Shown in pieces: positions 42,142 through 50,214 of a stretch of DNA of 64,000 nucleotides. The translations under genes and the position numbers were made by a program. Location of the stretch: contig NZ_JAAZWE010000005.1 of NCBI RefSeq assembly GCF_013185185.1, forward strand, positions 372,001 through 436,000. The letters are read 5' to 3'. Source of the stretch: Saccharibacillus endophyticus (GTDB taxonomy: Bacteria; Bacillota; Bacilli; Paenibacillales; Paenibacillaceae). Numbering within the stretch: position 1 is the stretch's first letter; each line of letters opens with the position of its first letter. The notes beneath the pieces are model-generated. The model saw only the letters and a program-made list of their open reading frames with translations. It was not told where the DNA came from and did no database searches.

Positions 42142-42177
42142 GTTTTCAAAACTTTACGAAGAGAGAGGATGACGATC

Positions 42178-43461
42178 ATGCAAAACGTAAAAGGTACCTA
42201 TGATTTTTTCGGAAAAGAACAAACGATACGACGAAAGGTAGAGACGACGCTGCGACAACTGTTCGAAGCGTATGACTTTGACGAGATGAACTCCACGACT
42301 CTGAATGAACTGGATCTGCTGGCTTCGAAATACGCGGGCGGCGACGAAATTTTGAAAGAAATGTACCAACTGACCGATCAGGGCGAGCGCAAGCTGGGAC
42401 TGCGTTACGATCTGACCATTCCTTTTGCCAAAGTCATCGCGCTGAACCCCGGCATCGAATTCCCTTACAAACGCTACGAGATCGGCAAAGTGTTCCGCGA
42501 CGGCCCGGTCAAAAAAGGACGGCTGCGCGAATTTCTGCAATGCGACGCGGACGTGGTGGGGATCGCCGGACCGCAAGCGGAAGCGGAATTGATGCAGTTG
42601 GCCGCCGAAGCATTCCGCAGACTGGAGATTCCGGTGATAATTCGCTGGAACAACCGCAAGCTGCTCGGCGAGACGCTGGAATGCCTCGGGGTACCGACAG
42701 AGCTGCGTTCGTCCGTCATGCTGACGCTGGACAAGCTCGACAAGATCGGGCGGGACGGGGTACTGCGGGAGTTGGCGGGCAAAGAACTGGCAGCCTCCGT
42801 TGCCGAGTCGATCGTTCGCCTGACCGAAGCGCCTGTCGAGACGTTCGAAGACTGGGTGAAAGCCTGCGGCTCGGAAAACGGCGACGGGGCAAACGAAGCT
42901 CGTACGCTCGCCCGACTGCTGGAACGCTTGGGACTGGACTCCGTCTGCCGCTTCGATCCTTTTCTCGCGCGCGGGCTTTCGTTCTATACGGGTACGGTCT
43001 ACGAAATCTTTGATGCTTCCGGAAGCTTCACATCCAGTCTGGGCGGAGGAGGACGGTATGACAACATCATCGAACAGCTCGTGGAACGACCGGATATCGC
43101 CTACCCGACCGTCGGCCTCTCGTTCGGGATGGAGTCGATCATGGCGATGCTGGCCGAGCGCGAAACGGAGATCCCGCAGCCGAAAGTTCTGATCGTGCCG
43201 ATCGGCGGGGACATGATCGCTCCCGTGCTGGAAACAGCCGCGCTGCTGCGGGCAGGAGGCATTCGAACGGCCGTCGAACCGATCGGGCGAAAGTTGAAAA
43301 AAACGCTGGCGTCGGCGTCGGTTCGCGGGATTCGCTGGGTCATTCTGATCGGCGAAAACGAAGCGGCGGCAGGACAGGTGCAGCTCAAGGATATGGCGGA
43401 AAAAAGCGAGCAGCTGCTCGCCCCGGCGGAAGCGCTGAAACGGATCAGGGATGCCGATTGA
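42178..43461 (+). CDS. hisS: Histidyl-tRNA synthetase-like protein
   Basis: 427 residues from the ATG at 42178, which has GAGAGAGG at nine bases; an ATG at 42169 touches that site. The class II core shows KGTYDFFG, motif 2-like YRYEIGKVFRDGPVKKGRLREFLQCDADVVG, and the histidine signature ARGLSFYTGTVYEIF. Motif 3 is LGGGGRYDNIIEQL...YPTVGLSFGMESI, and an anticodon-binding domain follows at about 325-425. The anticodon domain favours HisRS over HisZ. Motif 2 begins FPYKRYEIGKVF; some positions differ from housekeeping HisRS, so it may be a second, inducible copy. A His-codon attenuator precedes it. Confidence 0.85.
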   Translation: MQNVKGTYDFFGKEQTIRRKVETTLRQLFEAYDFDEMNSTTLNELDLLASKYAGGDEILKEMYQLTDQGERKLGLRYDLTIPFAKVIALNPGIEFPYKRYEIGKVFRDGPVKKGRLREFLQCDADVVGIAGPQAEAELMQLAAEAFRRLEIPVIIRWNNRKLLGETLECLGVPTELRSSVMLTLDKLDKIGRDGVLRELAGKELAASVAESIVRLTEAPVETFEDWVKACGSENGDGANEARTLARLLERLGLDSVCRFDPFLARGLSFYTGTVYEIFDASGSFTSSLGGGGRYDNIIEQLVERPDIAYPTVGLSFGMESIMAMLAERETEIPQPKVLIVPIGGDMIAPVLETAALLRAGGIRTAVEPIGRKLKKTLASASVRGIRWVILIGENEAAAGQVQLKDMAEKSEQLLAPAEALKRIRDAD

Positions 43462-43538
43462 GCCTGATCCCGTGCAAGAGGTACAATGATCGGTAGAAAG
43501 CGCGCGTCTATCCCGCTGCAAAGGAGATTCCCATCGAA

Positions 43539-44540
43539 ATGAAAGTGACCCTCCGCATGATCGATCGGCAGCTTAGAGTGAAGGGCATCATCATGACGGC
43601 CCTGACGAAAAAATCGACCGAAGCCAAATTCATCGCCTCCGCCAAAAGCGCCAAAAAAGCATTGGAGTCCCGCAAAGGCAAAAATATCGACGGCCTGCGC
43701 TGCGACGAACAATGGATTCCGGCTCGCGACGGTCGGCAGATCCGCATACGCATCTATCGCCCACTGCATGAAGCCGCAAATATGCCGGGCATCCTGTGGC
43801 TGCACGGCGGCGGTTACGCGCTTGGCATTCCGGAACTGAACACCGATATGTACAAAAATCTGATCGCTACCCGAGATTGTGTAATCATCGCACCCGAGTA
43901 TCGGTTATCAATCGACGCGCCTTACCCGGCGGCGCTGCATGACGCTTACGATGCGCTGCTTTGGATGAAAAACAACGCTACCGCCTTCGGTATCCGCGAC
44001 GACCAACTGATGGTCGGCGGCGAAAGCGCGGGCGGCGGTCTGAGCGCAGCACTCGCTCTGTACGCCCGCGATCTCGAAGAAGTGAATCTCTCCTTCCAGA
44101 TGCCGCTGTACCCGATGATCGACGACCGCATGCAGGGCGAATCGGCCAAGAACAACAATGCCCCGATCTGGAACTCCAACTCCAACGAATGGGCATGGAA
44201 ACTCTACTTGGGCGAACTGTACGGACGCGAAGACGTACCGCCGTACGCCGCAGTCTCCCGCGCAACCGACTACGCCGGCTTGCCTCCTGCCGTCACCTTC
44301 GCCGGAAATCTGGAACCTTTCCGCGACGAGACGATTCGGTACGCAGAAAACTTGCGCGCTGCCGGCGTGGCAGCAGAATTCGAACTGTATCCCGGATGTT
44401 ATCACGCGTTCGACCTGATGTGTCCGAAAGCGGAAGTAAGCAAAAAAGCGACGGCGTTTTTGATGAAAGCATTCGGAGAAGCCGTAGATCGGTATTTCGC
44501 ACCGCAGCCGATTGCTGCTATCACCGAAAAGAGTAATTGA
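43539..44540 (+). CDS. Alpha/beta hydrolase of the hormone-sensitive lipase (HSL) family
   Basis: 333 residues. The oxyanion motif HGGG (about 89-92, WLHGGGYALG), nucleophile Ser163 in GGESAGGG, Asp in NLEPFRDE, and His in GCYHAFDL form the family's catalytic set. It is a cytoplasmic esterase, probably for short acyl esters. The start ATG has AAGGAGATTCCCATCGAA before it, a slightly long spacing; a later Met (codon 19) is less supported. It is a single gene, convergent with mqo. Confidence 0.87.
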   Translation: MKVTLRMIDRQLRVKGIIMTALTKKSTEAKFIASAKSAKKALESRKGKNIDGLRCDEQWIPARDGRQIRIRIYRPLHEAANMPGILWLHGGGYALGIPELNTDMYKNLIATRDCVIIAPEYRLSIDAPYPAALHDAYDALLWMKNNATAFGIRDDQLMVGGESAGGGLSAALALYARDLEEVNLSFQMPLYPMIDDRMQGESAKNNNAPIWNSNSNEWAWKLYLGELYGREDVPPYAAVSRATDYAGLPPAVTFAGNLEPFRDETIRYAENLRAAGVAAEFELYPGCYHAFDLMCPKAEVSKKATAFLMKAFGEAVDRYFAPQPIAAITEKSN

Positions 44541-44608
44541 ACAAGCCGCTAAAACAAGATTCTTCGAAATAACGAAGCCTAATTTCGTCATTGCGATCAA
44601 TAAATTAA

Positions 44609-44644
44609 AAAGAGCTTTGATTCCTAATGGAATCAAAGCTCTTA
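44609..44644 (-). terminator. Terminator of mqo (also weakly of the esterase)
   Basis: AAGAGCTTTGATTCC and GGAATCAAAGCTCTT pair perfectly. The minus strand continues TTTTAATTT, the plus strand only TTAATCTG, so it mainly serves the mqo transcript after element D. Confidence 0.8.
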
Positions 44645-44670
44645 ATCTGTCTACAAAACAAAACGTAACT

Positions 44671-44803
44671 GGAAGCGAGAAGACGGAGAGAAAAATTCAG
44701 TGAAAAACGCCTTTGAACTTGGAAAACATCCACTTAAATCTTATTCCAGTTTTCCAAGTGAGACAGCGTTTTAAACGAATTTTTCTCGTAGTCTTCTCGC
44801 TTC
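44671..44803 (+). repeat. Palindromic 3'-UTR element, copy D
   Basis: GGAAGCGAGAAGAC (44671) pairs with GTCTTCTCGCTTCC; AAAAATTC pairs with GAATTTTT. The conserved CAGTGAAAAACGCCTTTGAA and TGAGACAGCG flank the inner stem CTTGGAAAAC / GTTTTCCAAG. It lies between the mqo stop codon and the mqo terminator. Its outer arm matches copy B closely. Confidence 0.82.
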
Positions 44804-44831
44804 CCCCACCAAAGCAACTTTCGAATCCAGG

Positions 44832-46331
44832 TTAACTCCGAACCCCCGCAATCTTCTCCAGCCCAAGCGCCTCCGCCGTCGAATCGAAGATCTGTTTGAA
44901 CAGCTCCGGCTCGTCCGACAACCGCACGCCGTAGGAAGGAATCATCGCCCGAATCTTCTCCTCCCACTGCGGCATCTGCTGCGGGAAACAGCGCTGCATC
45001 ACTTCCAGCATGACATGCACCGCAGTCGAAGCCCCCGGCGAAGCGCCGAGCAAAGCCGAGACCGAACCGTCCGACGCGCTGACCACTTCCGTACCGAATT
45101 GCAGCGTGCCTTTGCCCTGCGGCGTGTCTTTGATCACCTGCACGCGCTGACCGGCAATCACGACTTCCCAGTCCTCGTCTTTCACGTCCGGGATGAACTC
45201 GCGCAGCTCCGCGATCCGCTGGGCGTTCGAGAGCATCAACTGCTGAACCAGATACTTGGTCAGGCCCATCTCTTTCGCTCCGGCCGCCAGCATCGTGAAC
45301 AGGTTGCTCGGCTTGACCGAACCGATCAAGTCCATGTTGGAGCCGGTCTTCAGGAACTTCGGCGTAAAGCCCGCGAACGGGCCGAACAGCAGCGCTTTTT
45401 TTCCGTCGATATAACGCGTATCCAAGTGGGGCACGGACATCGGCGGCGCGCCGAGTTTAGCCTTGCCGTACACCTTCGCATGATGCTTTTCCGCGATCGC
45501 CTGATTTTTGCAAACCATAAACACGCCGCTGACCGGGAATCCGCCGATATGCTTGGACTCCGGAATGCCCGTCTTTTGCAGCAAAGGAAGACTAGCGCCC
45601 CCTGCCCCGATAAACAAGAAGCGCGCCTCGTGATATTCGACCTGATTGTTGTTCAGGTTCTGCACCTTAATGCGCCAGCCGCCGCCTTGCGCTCGCTTGA
45701 TATCCTTGACCGCGTAACGGTAGTTCACTTCGACGCCGCGCGTTTTGAGATGGTCGAACATCAGGCGCGTCAGCGCGCCGAAATTCACGTCCGTGCCGGA
45801 ATCGATCTTGGTCGCCGCGACCTTTTCCGACGGTTCCCGGCCCTGCATCATCAGCGGAATCCATTCCTGAAGCTGACGATGGTCCTCGGAATAGTGCATG
45901 CCCTGGAACAACGGATTTTCTGAGAGCGCTTTAAATCGCTTGCTTAAAAATTCGACGTCCTTGTCGCCCGATACCCAGCTCATATGCGGAATCGGACGGA
46001 TGAACTCGCCCGGATTACGCAGCAAACCCTGATTGACCAGATGCGCCCAGAACTGCCGGGACAGCTGGAACTGCTCGTTGATGTTGACGGCTTTCGTGAT
46101 ATCGATCGAACCGTCCGCTTTTTCCGTCGTGTAATTGAGTTCACATAACGCCGCATGGCCCGTACCCGCGTTGTTCCATTCGTTGGAGCTTTCTTCGCCG
46201 GCGCTCGCCAATTTCTCGAACGTCTTGATGGTCCAGTCCGGCGACAATTCTTTCAGCAAGGTTCCGAGCGTCGCGCTCATGACTCCGGCCCCGATTAAGA
46301 TCACGTCTGTTTTCTTCACTACGCTGCTCAT
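44832..46331 (-). CDS. mqo: Malate:quinone oxidoreductase
   Basis: 499 residues from the ATG at 46331. It is an FAD-dependent membrane-associated enzyme that oxidises malate to oxaloacetate and reduces quinone. Features are KTDVILIGAGVMSATLGTLLKELSPDW (FAD-binding), SNEWNNAGTGHAALCELNYT, FIRPIPHMSWVSGDKDV and LLGASPGASTAVHVMLEVMQRCFP near the C-terminus. The ribosome-binding site AAGGCAGG is modest. A longer frame reaches 46568 but adds no family sequence. It is a single gene whose 3' UTR carries element D. Confidence 0.95.
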   Translation of the reverse strand: MSSVVKKTDVILIGAGVMSATLGTLLKELSPDWTIKTFEKLASAGEESSNEWNNAGTGHAALCELNYTTEKADGSIDITKAVNINEQFQLSRQFWAHLVNQGLLRNPGEFIRPIPHMSWVSGDKDVEFLSKRFKALSENPLFQGMHYSEDHRQLQEWIPLMMQGREPSEKVAATKIDSGTDVNFGALTRLMFDHLKTRGVEVNYRYAVKDIKRAQGGGWRIKVQNLNNNQVEYHEARFLFIGAGGASLPLLQKTGIPESKHIGGFPVSGVFMVCKNQAIAEKHHAKVYGKAKLGAPPMSVPHLDTRYIDGKKALLFGPFAGFTPKFLKTGSNMDLIGSVKPSNLFTMLAAGAKEMGLTKYLVQQLMLSNAQRIAELREFIPDVKDEDWEVVIAGQRVQVIKDTPQGKGTLQFGTEVVSASDGSVSALLGASPGASTAVHVMLEVMQRCFPQQMPQWEEKIRAMIPSYGVRLSDEPELFKQIFDSTAEALGLEKIAGVRS

Positions 46332-46714
46332 AACAAAACCTGCCTTATCCAGTATATTTGCCAAGGGATCAGGCCTGCTCGTCCGTCGCCGGATCGGATG
46401 ATCCGCAAACGACAGGGCGGCCTGCACGGATGCTGCAAAATTAAGGCCGTGCGAAAGAATCGTCTTATTTTCAAAAAAATCGTGTCTATGTTTACTATAA
46501 ACCAAAATCCGACCAAATCCTATTGCTTTACGGTATAATAGTGCGCATTCTCTTCCATTGTACACCATTTTCGTCAGCGCCTTGAACGCAATTCCTTTTC
46601 AGCCTCATGAATGAAACCGATAGCCGCCGCGCCGCGTATCAGCAGGATAATATCTTGCAGCCGGTCTCGATCTCATGTAATGGGACAAGCTGCGATCCGA
46701 AGGAGACTCCCTGA
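46332..46714. other. 383-bp divergent region between mqo and a small membrane protein
   Basis: No gene recognised. A TATAAT (near 46535) and AT-rich blocks (46470-46520) mark promoter sequences; I could not identify operators or a riboswitch. Confidence 0.5.
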
Positions 46715-46933
46715 ATGATGTTCAAGAAACACAACCGTTCCATCATCCGTTTCGTACTGGCTGCTATCATGATTGCGGTAGGCATTCTGATGTTGAAAGA
46801 CAATCTGATCGCGGGCATCTTCAGCTTGGCGGTAGCCACGTACGCGCTGGTCAGCGGCATTTTGTGGCTGCGGGTCGAAAGACGCCCCGAAGGCAGCACT
46901 GATCTTAGCAAACCCCCTAAAGGTAAAAAGTAA
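46715..46933 (+). CDS. Small two-helix membrane protein, function unknown
   Basis: 72 residues starting at tandem ATG codons, with GAAGGAGACTCCCTGA upstream. After a basic N-terminus (MMFKKHNRSIIR) come two hydrophobic helices (about 12-28 and 32-52), then a charged tail ending KPPKGKK. I do not recognise a family. Its good ribosome-binding site and following terminator support it as a real gene. Confidence 0.65.
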   Translation: MMFKKHNRSIIRFVLAAIMIAVGILMLKDNLIAGIFSLAVATYALVSGILWLRVERRPEGSTDLSKPPKGKK

Positions 46934-46965
46934 CCCGAATCTGCATCGAACCCTAGCACCCCATA

Positions 46966-47019
46966 CGAAAACCGGACAGGAACGGCGAGCCTTTCGCCGA
47001 CTCTTGCCCGGTTTTTTTG
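46966..47019. terminator. Terminator between the small membrane protein and the GH43 gene
   Basis: AAAACCGGACAGGAA pairs imperfectly with CTTGCCCGGTTTT around an inner CGGCGAGCCTTTCGCCG hairpin; TTTTTTTGG follows on the + strand. Confidence 0.75.
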
Positions 47020-47056
47020 GGCTGCATCTTTTTCGCTTATCGGTTATATCATTCGG

Positions 47057-48067
47057 TTACTCGGCCAATCCGAATCGGTCGCCCAGATCCTTGATCGGAT
47101 ACAGATAGCCCCGCGACTCCGGCATTTTGAACGGACGATGCAGGATCAACCTCCACTCGCCGTCGAAAGTGCGGAAGAACATCCCGTGCCCGCTGTCTTC
47201 TTTGACAAGCGGATCAAGCTGCTCCCACGGCCCTTCCAGCTTACCGCTTGCAGAACGGGCAATCGTCTGCACGTAGCTGCCGTCTTCATAGCTCGACCAG
47301 AGCATGTTCAGGCTGCCGTCGGATGTGCGGTACAACTGGCAGCCGTCCGTCACATAGACGGGCGGCTCGTCACTGACCGACGGCACGCTTTGCTCGGATT
47401 CGCTTGCCGTCGCCGATCTGAGCCACGGAGCCGCCGAGCCGCTGAGCAGCAGAATCGGTTCTCCTACCGCGGAAGAGAGGTCGTCGCTCAACCGAACGGC
47501 CTCGATCGTACCGTCCAACGTCTGCACCCATTCATGGCAGTACACCATCCACGGCCGGCCTTCCTCATCCAGATACAGCGTCCCGTCCAGCGTCATCTGC
47601 TCCGAAGGCACCACCGGACTTTCCAAGTTCAGCAGTTCGAAAGGACCTTCCGGCGAATCGCTCACAGCCGTCGCGGTGCCCCGCCAATGCTTCGCATATC
47701 CCTGTACCGGATCGCCTTCGAGCGGACGCCCTTCGTTATGCAGCGTCACGAATAGATAATATCGGCCGTTATACGCATGCACTTCCGGTGCCCACGCCCC
47801 GTGCTGCGGGTCCGCCCATGAGTCGTCCGGTATCGCGAACACGACATAAGGCCCTTCCCACTCTTCCAGGTCTTTGCTTTTATATACGAGCACGCCGTGC
47901 CGGTCGACTCCGTTCAATCGGGGAGCCGCTCCGCTGTACAGATAGTAGGTGTCGCTGCTTGAATCGGCGAGAACAAACGGGTCATGCACAGGCATATCGG
48001 CAAGGCGATGGCCTTCCTGCGGATTCTGCACATCGGAAGCGGCATTGTGGGCGGGCTGGACGGACAT
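47057..48067 (-). CDS. GH43 family glycoside hydrolase
   Basis: 336 residues from the ATG at 48067, preceded by GAAGGAGTTGATCCC. A five-bladed propeller is suggested by repeated WxxG/YYLxxS blocks. VHDPFVLADSSSDTYYLYSG gives the general-base Asp; PQHGAWAPEVHAYNGRYYLFV and TLDGTLYLDEEGRPWMVYCHEW supply further conserved acidic residues. There is no signal peptide, so arabino- or xylo-oligosaccharides are probably cleaved in the cytoplasm. A consensus cre site overlaps the 5' UTR, so CcpA repression is likely. Confidence 0.86.
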   Translation of the reverse strand: MSVQPAHNAASDVQNPQEGHRLADMPVHDPFVLADSSSDTYYLYSGAAPRLNGVDRHGVLVYKSKDLEEWEGPYVVFAIPDDSWADPQHGAWAPEVHAYNGRYYLFVTLHNEGRPLEGDPVQGYAKHWRGTATAVSDSPEGPFELLNLESPVVPSEQMTLDGTLYLDEEGRPWMVYCHEWVQTLDGTIEAVRLSDDLSSAVGEPILLLSGSAAPWLRSATASESEQSVPSVSDEPPVYVTDGCQLYRTSDGSLNMLWSSYEDGSYVQTIARSASGKLEGPWEQLDPLVKEDSGHGMFFRTFDGEWRLILHRPFKMPESRGYLYPIKDLGDRFGLAE

Positions 48068-48089
48068 GGGATCAACTCCTTCGGATTTT

Positions 48090-48103
48090 TGTTTGCGCTT
48101 ACA
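48090..48103 (-). promoter_or_regulatory. cre site (CcpA) in the GH43 5' region
   Basis: The minus strand reads TGTAAGCGCAAACA, a full match to TGNAANCGNNNNCA, 23 bp before the start codon, where CcpA would block elongation or initiation. Confidence 0.7.
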
Positions 48104-48192
48104 ACTTATCTCCAATATAACGGTGAAGTTTCTCGGGATGCAAGCCGAGGATCCGATGAGAGCTTATTTCCATCACGGTAACAGAAAGCGAT

Positions 48193-48402
48193 CTACGATG
48201 ATGTTGTGTTTATGAAAAAGAGCCGGCGTTCTCGTAGGAGAGCAACCGGCTGCGCATAGCTCAAGAAAACGTAATATCGGTCGACTTCCGGCAAAACGTC
48301 ATGTTCGAACACTTGGACGGCTTGACCGTTCGATGTGATCCCGCCCTGCTTCAAAATTTCAAAGAGGATGTGCTTCTTCAACTTCCCTTTGATGTTATCC
48401 AC
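48193..48402 (-). pseudogene. Remnant of an unidentified gene
   Basis: The frame reads MDNIKGKLKKHILFEILKQG, then a plausible protein segment (QAVQVFEHDVLPEVDRYYVFLSYAQP). Upstream the same frame continues as DRNRLPLHGVTSKVV to a stop, while a different frame before it reads NIVMIEDKDGTPT. This suggests one ancestral protein broken by a frameshift. The 3' end runs into a terminator hairpin, so the C-terminus is lost as well. No family recognised. Confidence 0.4.
48214..48251 (-). terminator. Terminator within the 3' end of the remnant
   Basis: On the minus strand AGCCGG (48251-48246) pairs with CCGGCT (48226-48221), followed by CTTTTTC. Confidence 0.55.
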
Positions 48403-48616
48403 AACTTTGCTCGTGACGCCGTGTAGGGGGAGCCTGTTTCTGTCGGTGTGCCGTCTTTATCTTCGATCATCACGATATTCTTGTAAAGGGTTCCCTAATG
48501 TGGATAACTTCAGCGGCAAATACGCAATCCACAAGCCCGCCGACTTCATTTTATGTGATCCACATTGTGAATATCAGCTAAGCTTCCCTACCTTCATCCC
48601 CAACGCTGCGCAAAAA

Positions 48617-49873
48617 TTACTCCGTCGCTTCCGGCTCAGCCTCTGCTCCCGCGATTTCCGTAATGCTAAACTTGCGACCGCCCGCGAAAACCAGCAAACC
48701 GAGCAATGTCACCACGACGCCCGATCCGAGGAACCAGACCTGTACGCCGTACGCTTCGACCACGGGACCCGCGAAGGCCAATCCGATCGGAGAAGCGAGC
48801 ATGGTTAAGCTGGTGATGAAGGAGATGACGCGGCCGAGCTGTTCCGGACGATACGCCTTCTGGATCATCGCCATGTAAGGGCCGTTGTAGAGCGGAGCCG
48901 CAGCCCCCATGAAAAAGGATAAAACGACGAAGATCGTAAAAGCCGTGACCGGCAGCACGCCGCTGAATCCGCAGGTTAAGCCGATCAAAATCAAGCTGAG
49001 ACCCAGGAAGGTCGTGTCTTTCAGCTTTCCGGCGAAGACCGCAAGCAAAGCTCCTCCCGCAATCATGCCGATGCCGAATCCCGCTTCCACGATGCTGGCC
49101 GCATAGCCGCCGAGCCCGAAATGCTGCAAGGTCATCAGCGGGAACAACGTTGCCAGCGGCATGAATACAATACTGAACGCGATCGTGACAAAGCTCAATC
49201 GGACGATCGGCTTCACCGTCACGAAAGCGAGCCAGCCGCTTTTAAATTCGCGCATGAACGACGGCGCCTCCGCTTCGGAGGCGTCCCTTTGCTGCTTGGG
49301 AATGTTCACGAGCGCCAGCATCAGATTCGCGAACAAAGCTCCGGCCACGTCGAGCAGCAGCACCGCCGCCAGTGAAGAAGACGAATACACGGCAATGCCG
49401 AGCGCCGGCCCGGCTATACTCGATGCCGAGAACACCAACTGCTGCCAACCCGCCACGCGCGTAAGTTGATCTTCCGGCGCGATCAGCGGCATCGCCGCTT
49501 GGAACGCCGGTGCGTGGAAAGCCGACGCCGCGGAACGGCTCGCCAAAATCGCGAATACGACCGGCAGCGCAGGATCGCCCAGATAGAAGTAAATCCCGAG
49601 CAGCAGGCTGAACAGCGCAATCGCGCTGTCCGCGATAATCATCGTAATCTTCCGATTCCAACGGTCGATCCAGACGCCGACGAACGGCCCCAAAATCGCC
49701 TGGGGCAAGAACGCCGCCAGCCCCGCAAGCAGCAGCACCGTCGCCGATCCGGTCGTCGCGGTCAAATGCCAAATCACCGCAAACTGTACCATCGCCGAAG
49801 TCAAAATCGAAAATAACTGTCCGGTAAAAATAGTAGCGAACGTTTTTTTCCATTGGGTTTGTGTGGTTTTCAT
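48617..49873 (-). CDS. MFS efflux pump of the Mef(A)/macrolide-efflux-like subgroup
   Basis: 418 residues with twelve helices. The N-terminus (WKKTFATIFTGQLFSILTSAMVQFAVIWHLTATTGSATVL, then FLPQAILGPFVGVWIDRWNRK) closely follows the pattern of Mef(A)-type pumps and related MFS_3 members, with the loop GVWIDRWNRK after helix 2. It would export a drug or siderophore-like compound using the proton gradient. Macrolide export is supported by the leader peptide MTYSMRLR encoded 193 bp upstream, not by the protein alone. AGAGGAGATCAACCTTT precedes the ATG. A hairpin (AGCTTCCG/CGGAAGCT, 49894-49918) lies just upstream of that site. Confidence 0.8.
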   Translation of the reverse strand: MKTTQTQWKKTFATIFTGQLFSILTSAMVQFAVIWHLTATTGSATVLLLAGLAAFLPQAILGPFVGVWIDRWNRKITMIIADSAIALFSLLLGIYFYLGDPALPVVFAILASRSAASAFHAPAFQAAMPLIAPEDQLTRVAGWQQLVFSASSIAGPALGIAVYSSSSLAAVLLLDVAGALFANLMLALVNIPKQQRDASEAEAPSFMREFKSGWLAFVTVKPIVRLSFVTIAFSIVFMPLATLFPLMTLQHFGLGGYAASIVEAGFGIGMIAGGALLAVFAGKLKDTTFLGLSLILIGLTCGFSGVLPVTAFTIFVVLSFFMGAAAPLYNGPYMAMIQKAYRPEQLGRVISFITSLTMLASPIGLAFAGPVVEAYGVQVWFLGSGVVVTLLGLLVFAGGRKFSITEIAGAEAEPEATE

Positions 49874-49883
49874 AAAGGTTGAT

Positions 49884-49918
49884 CTCCTCTGTCAGCTTCC
49901 GGAAAAGTATCGGAAGCT
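49884..49918 (-). promoter_or_regulatory. Ribosome-binding site and adjoining hairpin of the Mef-like gene
   Basis: ACAGAGGAG (49892-49884) is the ribosome-binding region. AGCTTCCG / CGGAAGCT (49918-49911 / 49901-49894) folds directly 5' of it. CTCTCTGT over the leader ORF start (50098-50091) can pair with ACAGAGGAG with one bulge. Confidence 0.6.
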
Positions 49919-50065
49919 CCGTTTTTTGCGCCTATTCGTACGTGCAGAACGCACAAACAGACCGATCCCATGCGTCTTCGGACAACACGAAGACACCCCA
50001 ACGCAAAAAAGCGTACGTATTCCTTTTTCAAAAAAGGAATCGATCCGCCGGCGCGGGATGTTCGG

Positions 50066-50092
50066 TTATCTCAAGCGCATCGAATAGGTCAC
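50066..50092 (-). CDS. Macrolide-type leader peptide MTYSMRLR
   Basis: GTG ACC TAT TCG ATG CGC TTG AGA TAA, with GGAGG eight bases upstream (50105-50101). As I recall it, the ErmD leader peptide begins MTHSMRLR, and its MRLR segment is enough for macrolide-dependent ribosome stalling (Arg-Leu-Arg, the +X+ motif). Here the ORF ends directly after MRLR. It lies 5' of a Mef-like pump, so drug-induced stalling could switch on pump expression. The sequence match is direct; the function is inferred. Confidence 0.75.
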   Translation of the reverse strand: MTYSMRLR

Positions 50093-50185
50093 AGAGAGCA
50101 CCTCCAGCTAAAGTTGACTCCAGATTAACGGATTGGCTGAGCGTATGCAACAAGCAAAATGAAATACTATGCTACTTAAGTTCGC

Positions 50186-50209
50186 TAAAAGTTCCTATTC
50201 GTTGGAACG
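50186..50209 (-). terminator. Probable terminator of the Gfo/Idh gene beyond element E
   Basis: On the minus strand GTTCC-AACGAATA-GGAAC is followed by TTTTAG. It is a short stem, but it occupies the expected place. Confidence 0.5.
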
Positions 50210-50214
50210 GCTTG

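Larger units (their letters stand above)
41813..42177. other. 365-bp divergent region between the GH53 and hisS-like genes
   Basis: It holds the GH53 ribosome-binding site and a cre-like half site (41835-41848), one copy of the AATGTTGC repeat (41895-41910), and the complete promoter, leader ORF and attenuator of the hisS-like gene. Confidence 0.7.
48068..48616. other. 549-bp region with a decayed gene, between GH43 and the Mef-like pump
   Basis: Apart from the GH43 promoter and cre site on the left it holds a minus-strand coding remnant (48193-48460) and a hairpin terminator. The segment 48460-48616 has no recognisable content. Confidence 0.5.

Noticed and set aside
41966..42168. T-box riboswitch before the hisS-like gene
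   Set aside because: No T-box sequence (AGGGTGGNACCGCG) or stem I features are visible; the region instead encodes a His-rich leader ORF.
42154..43521. A 455-codon open frame on the - strand
   Set aside because: Antisense to the hisS-like gene, which has clear synthetase motifs; composition is typical of a shadow frame.
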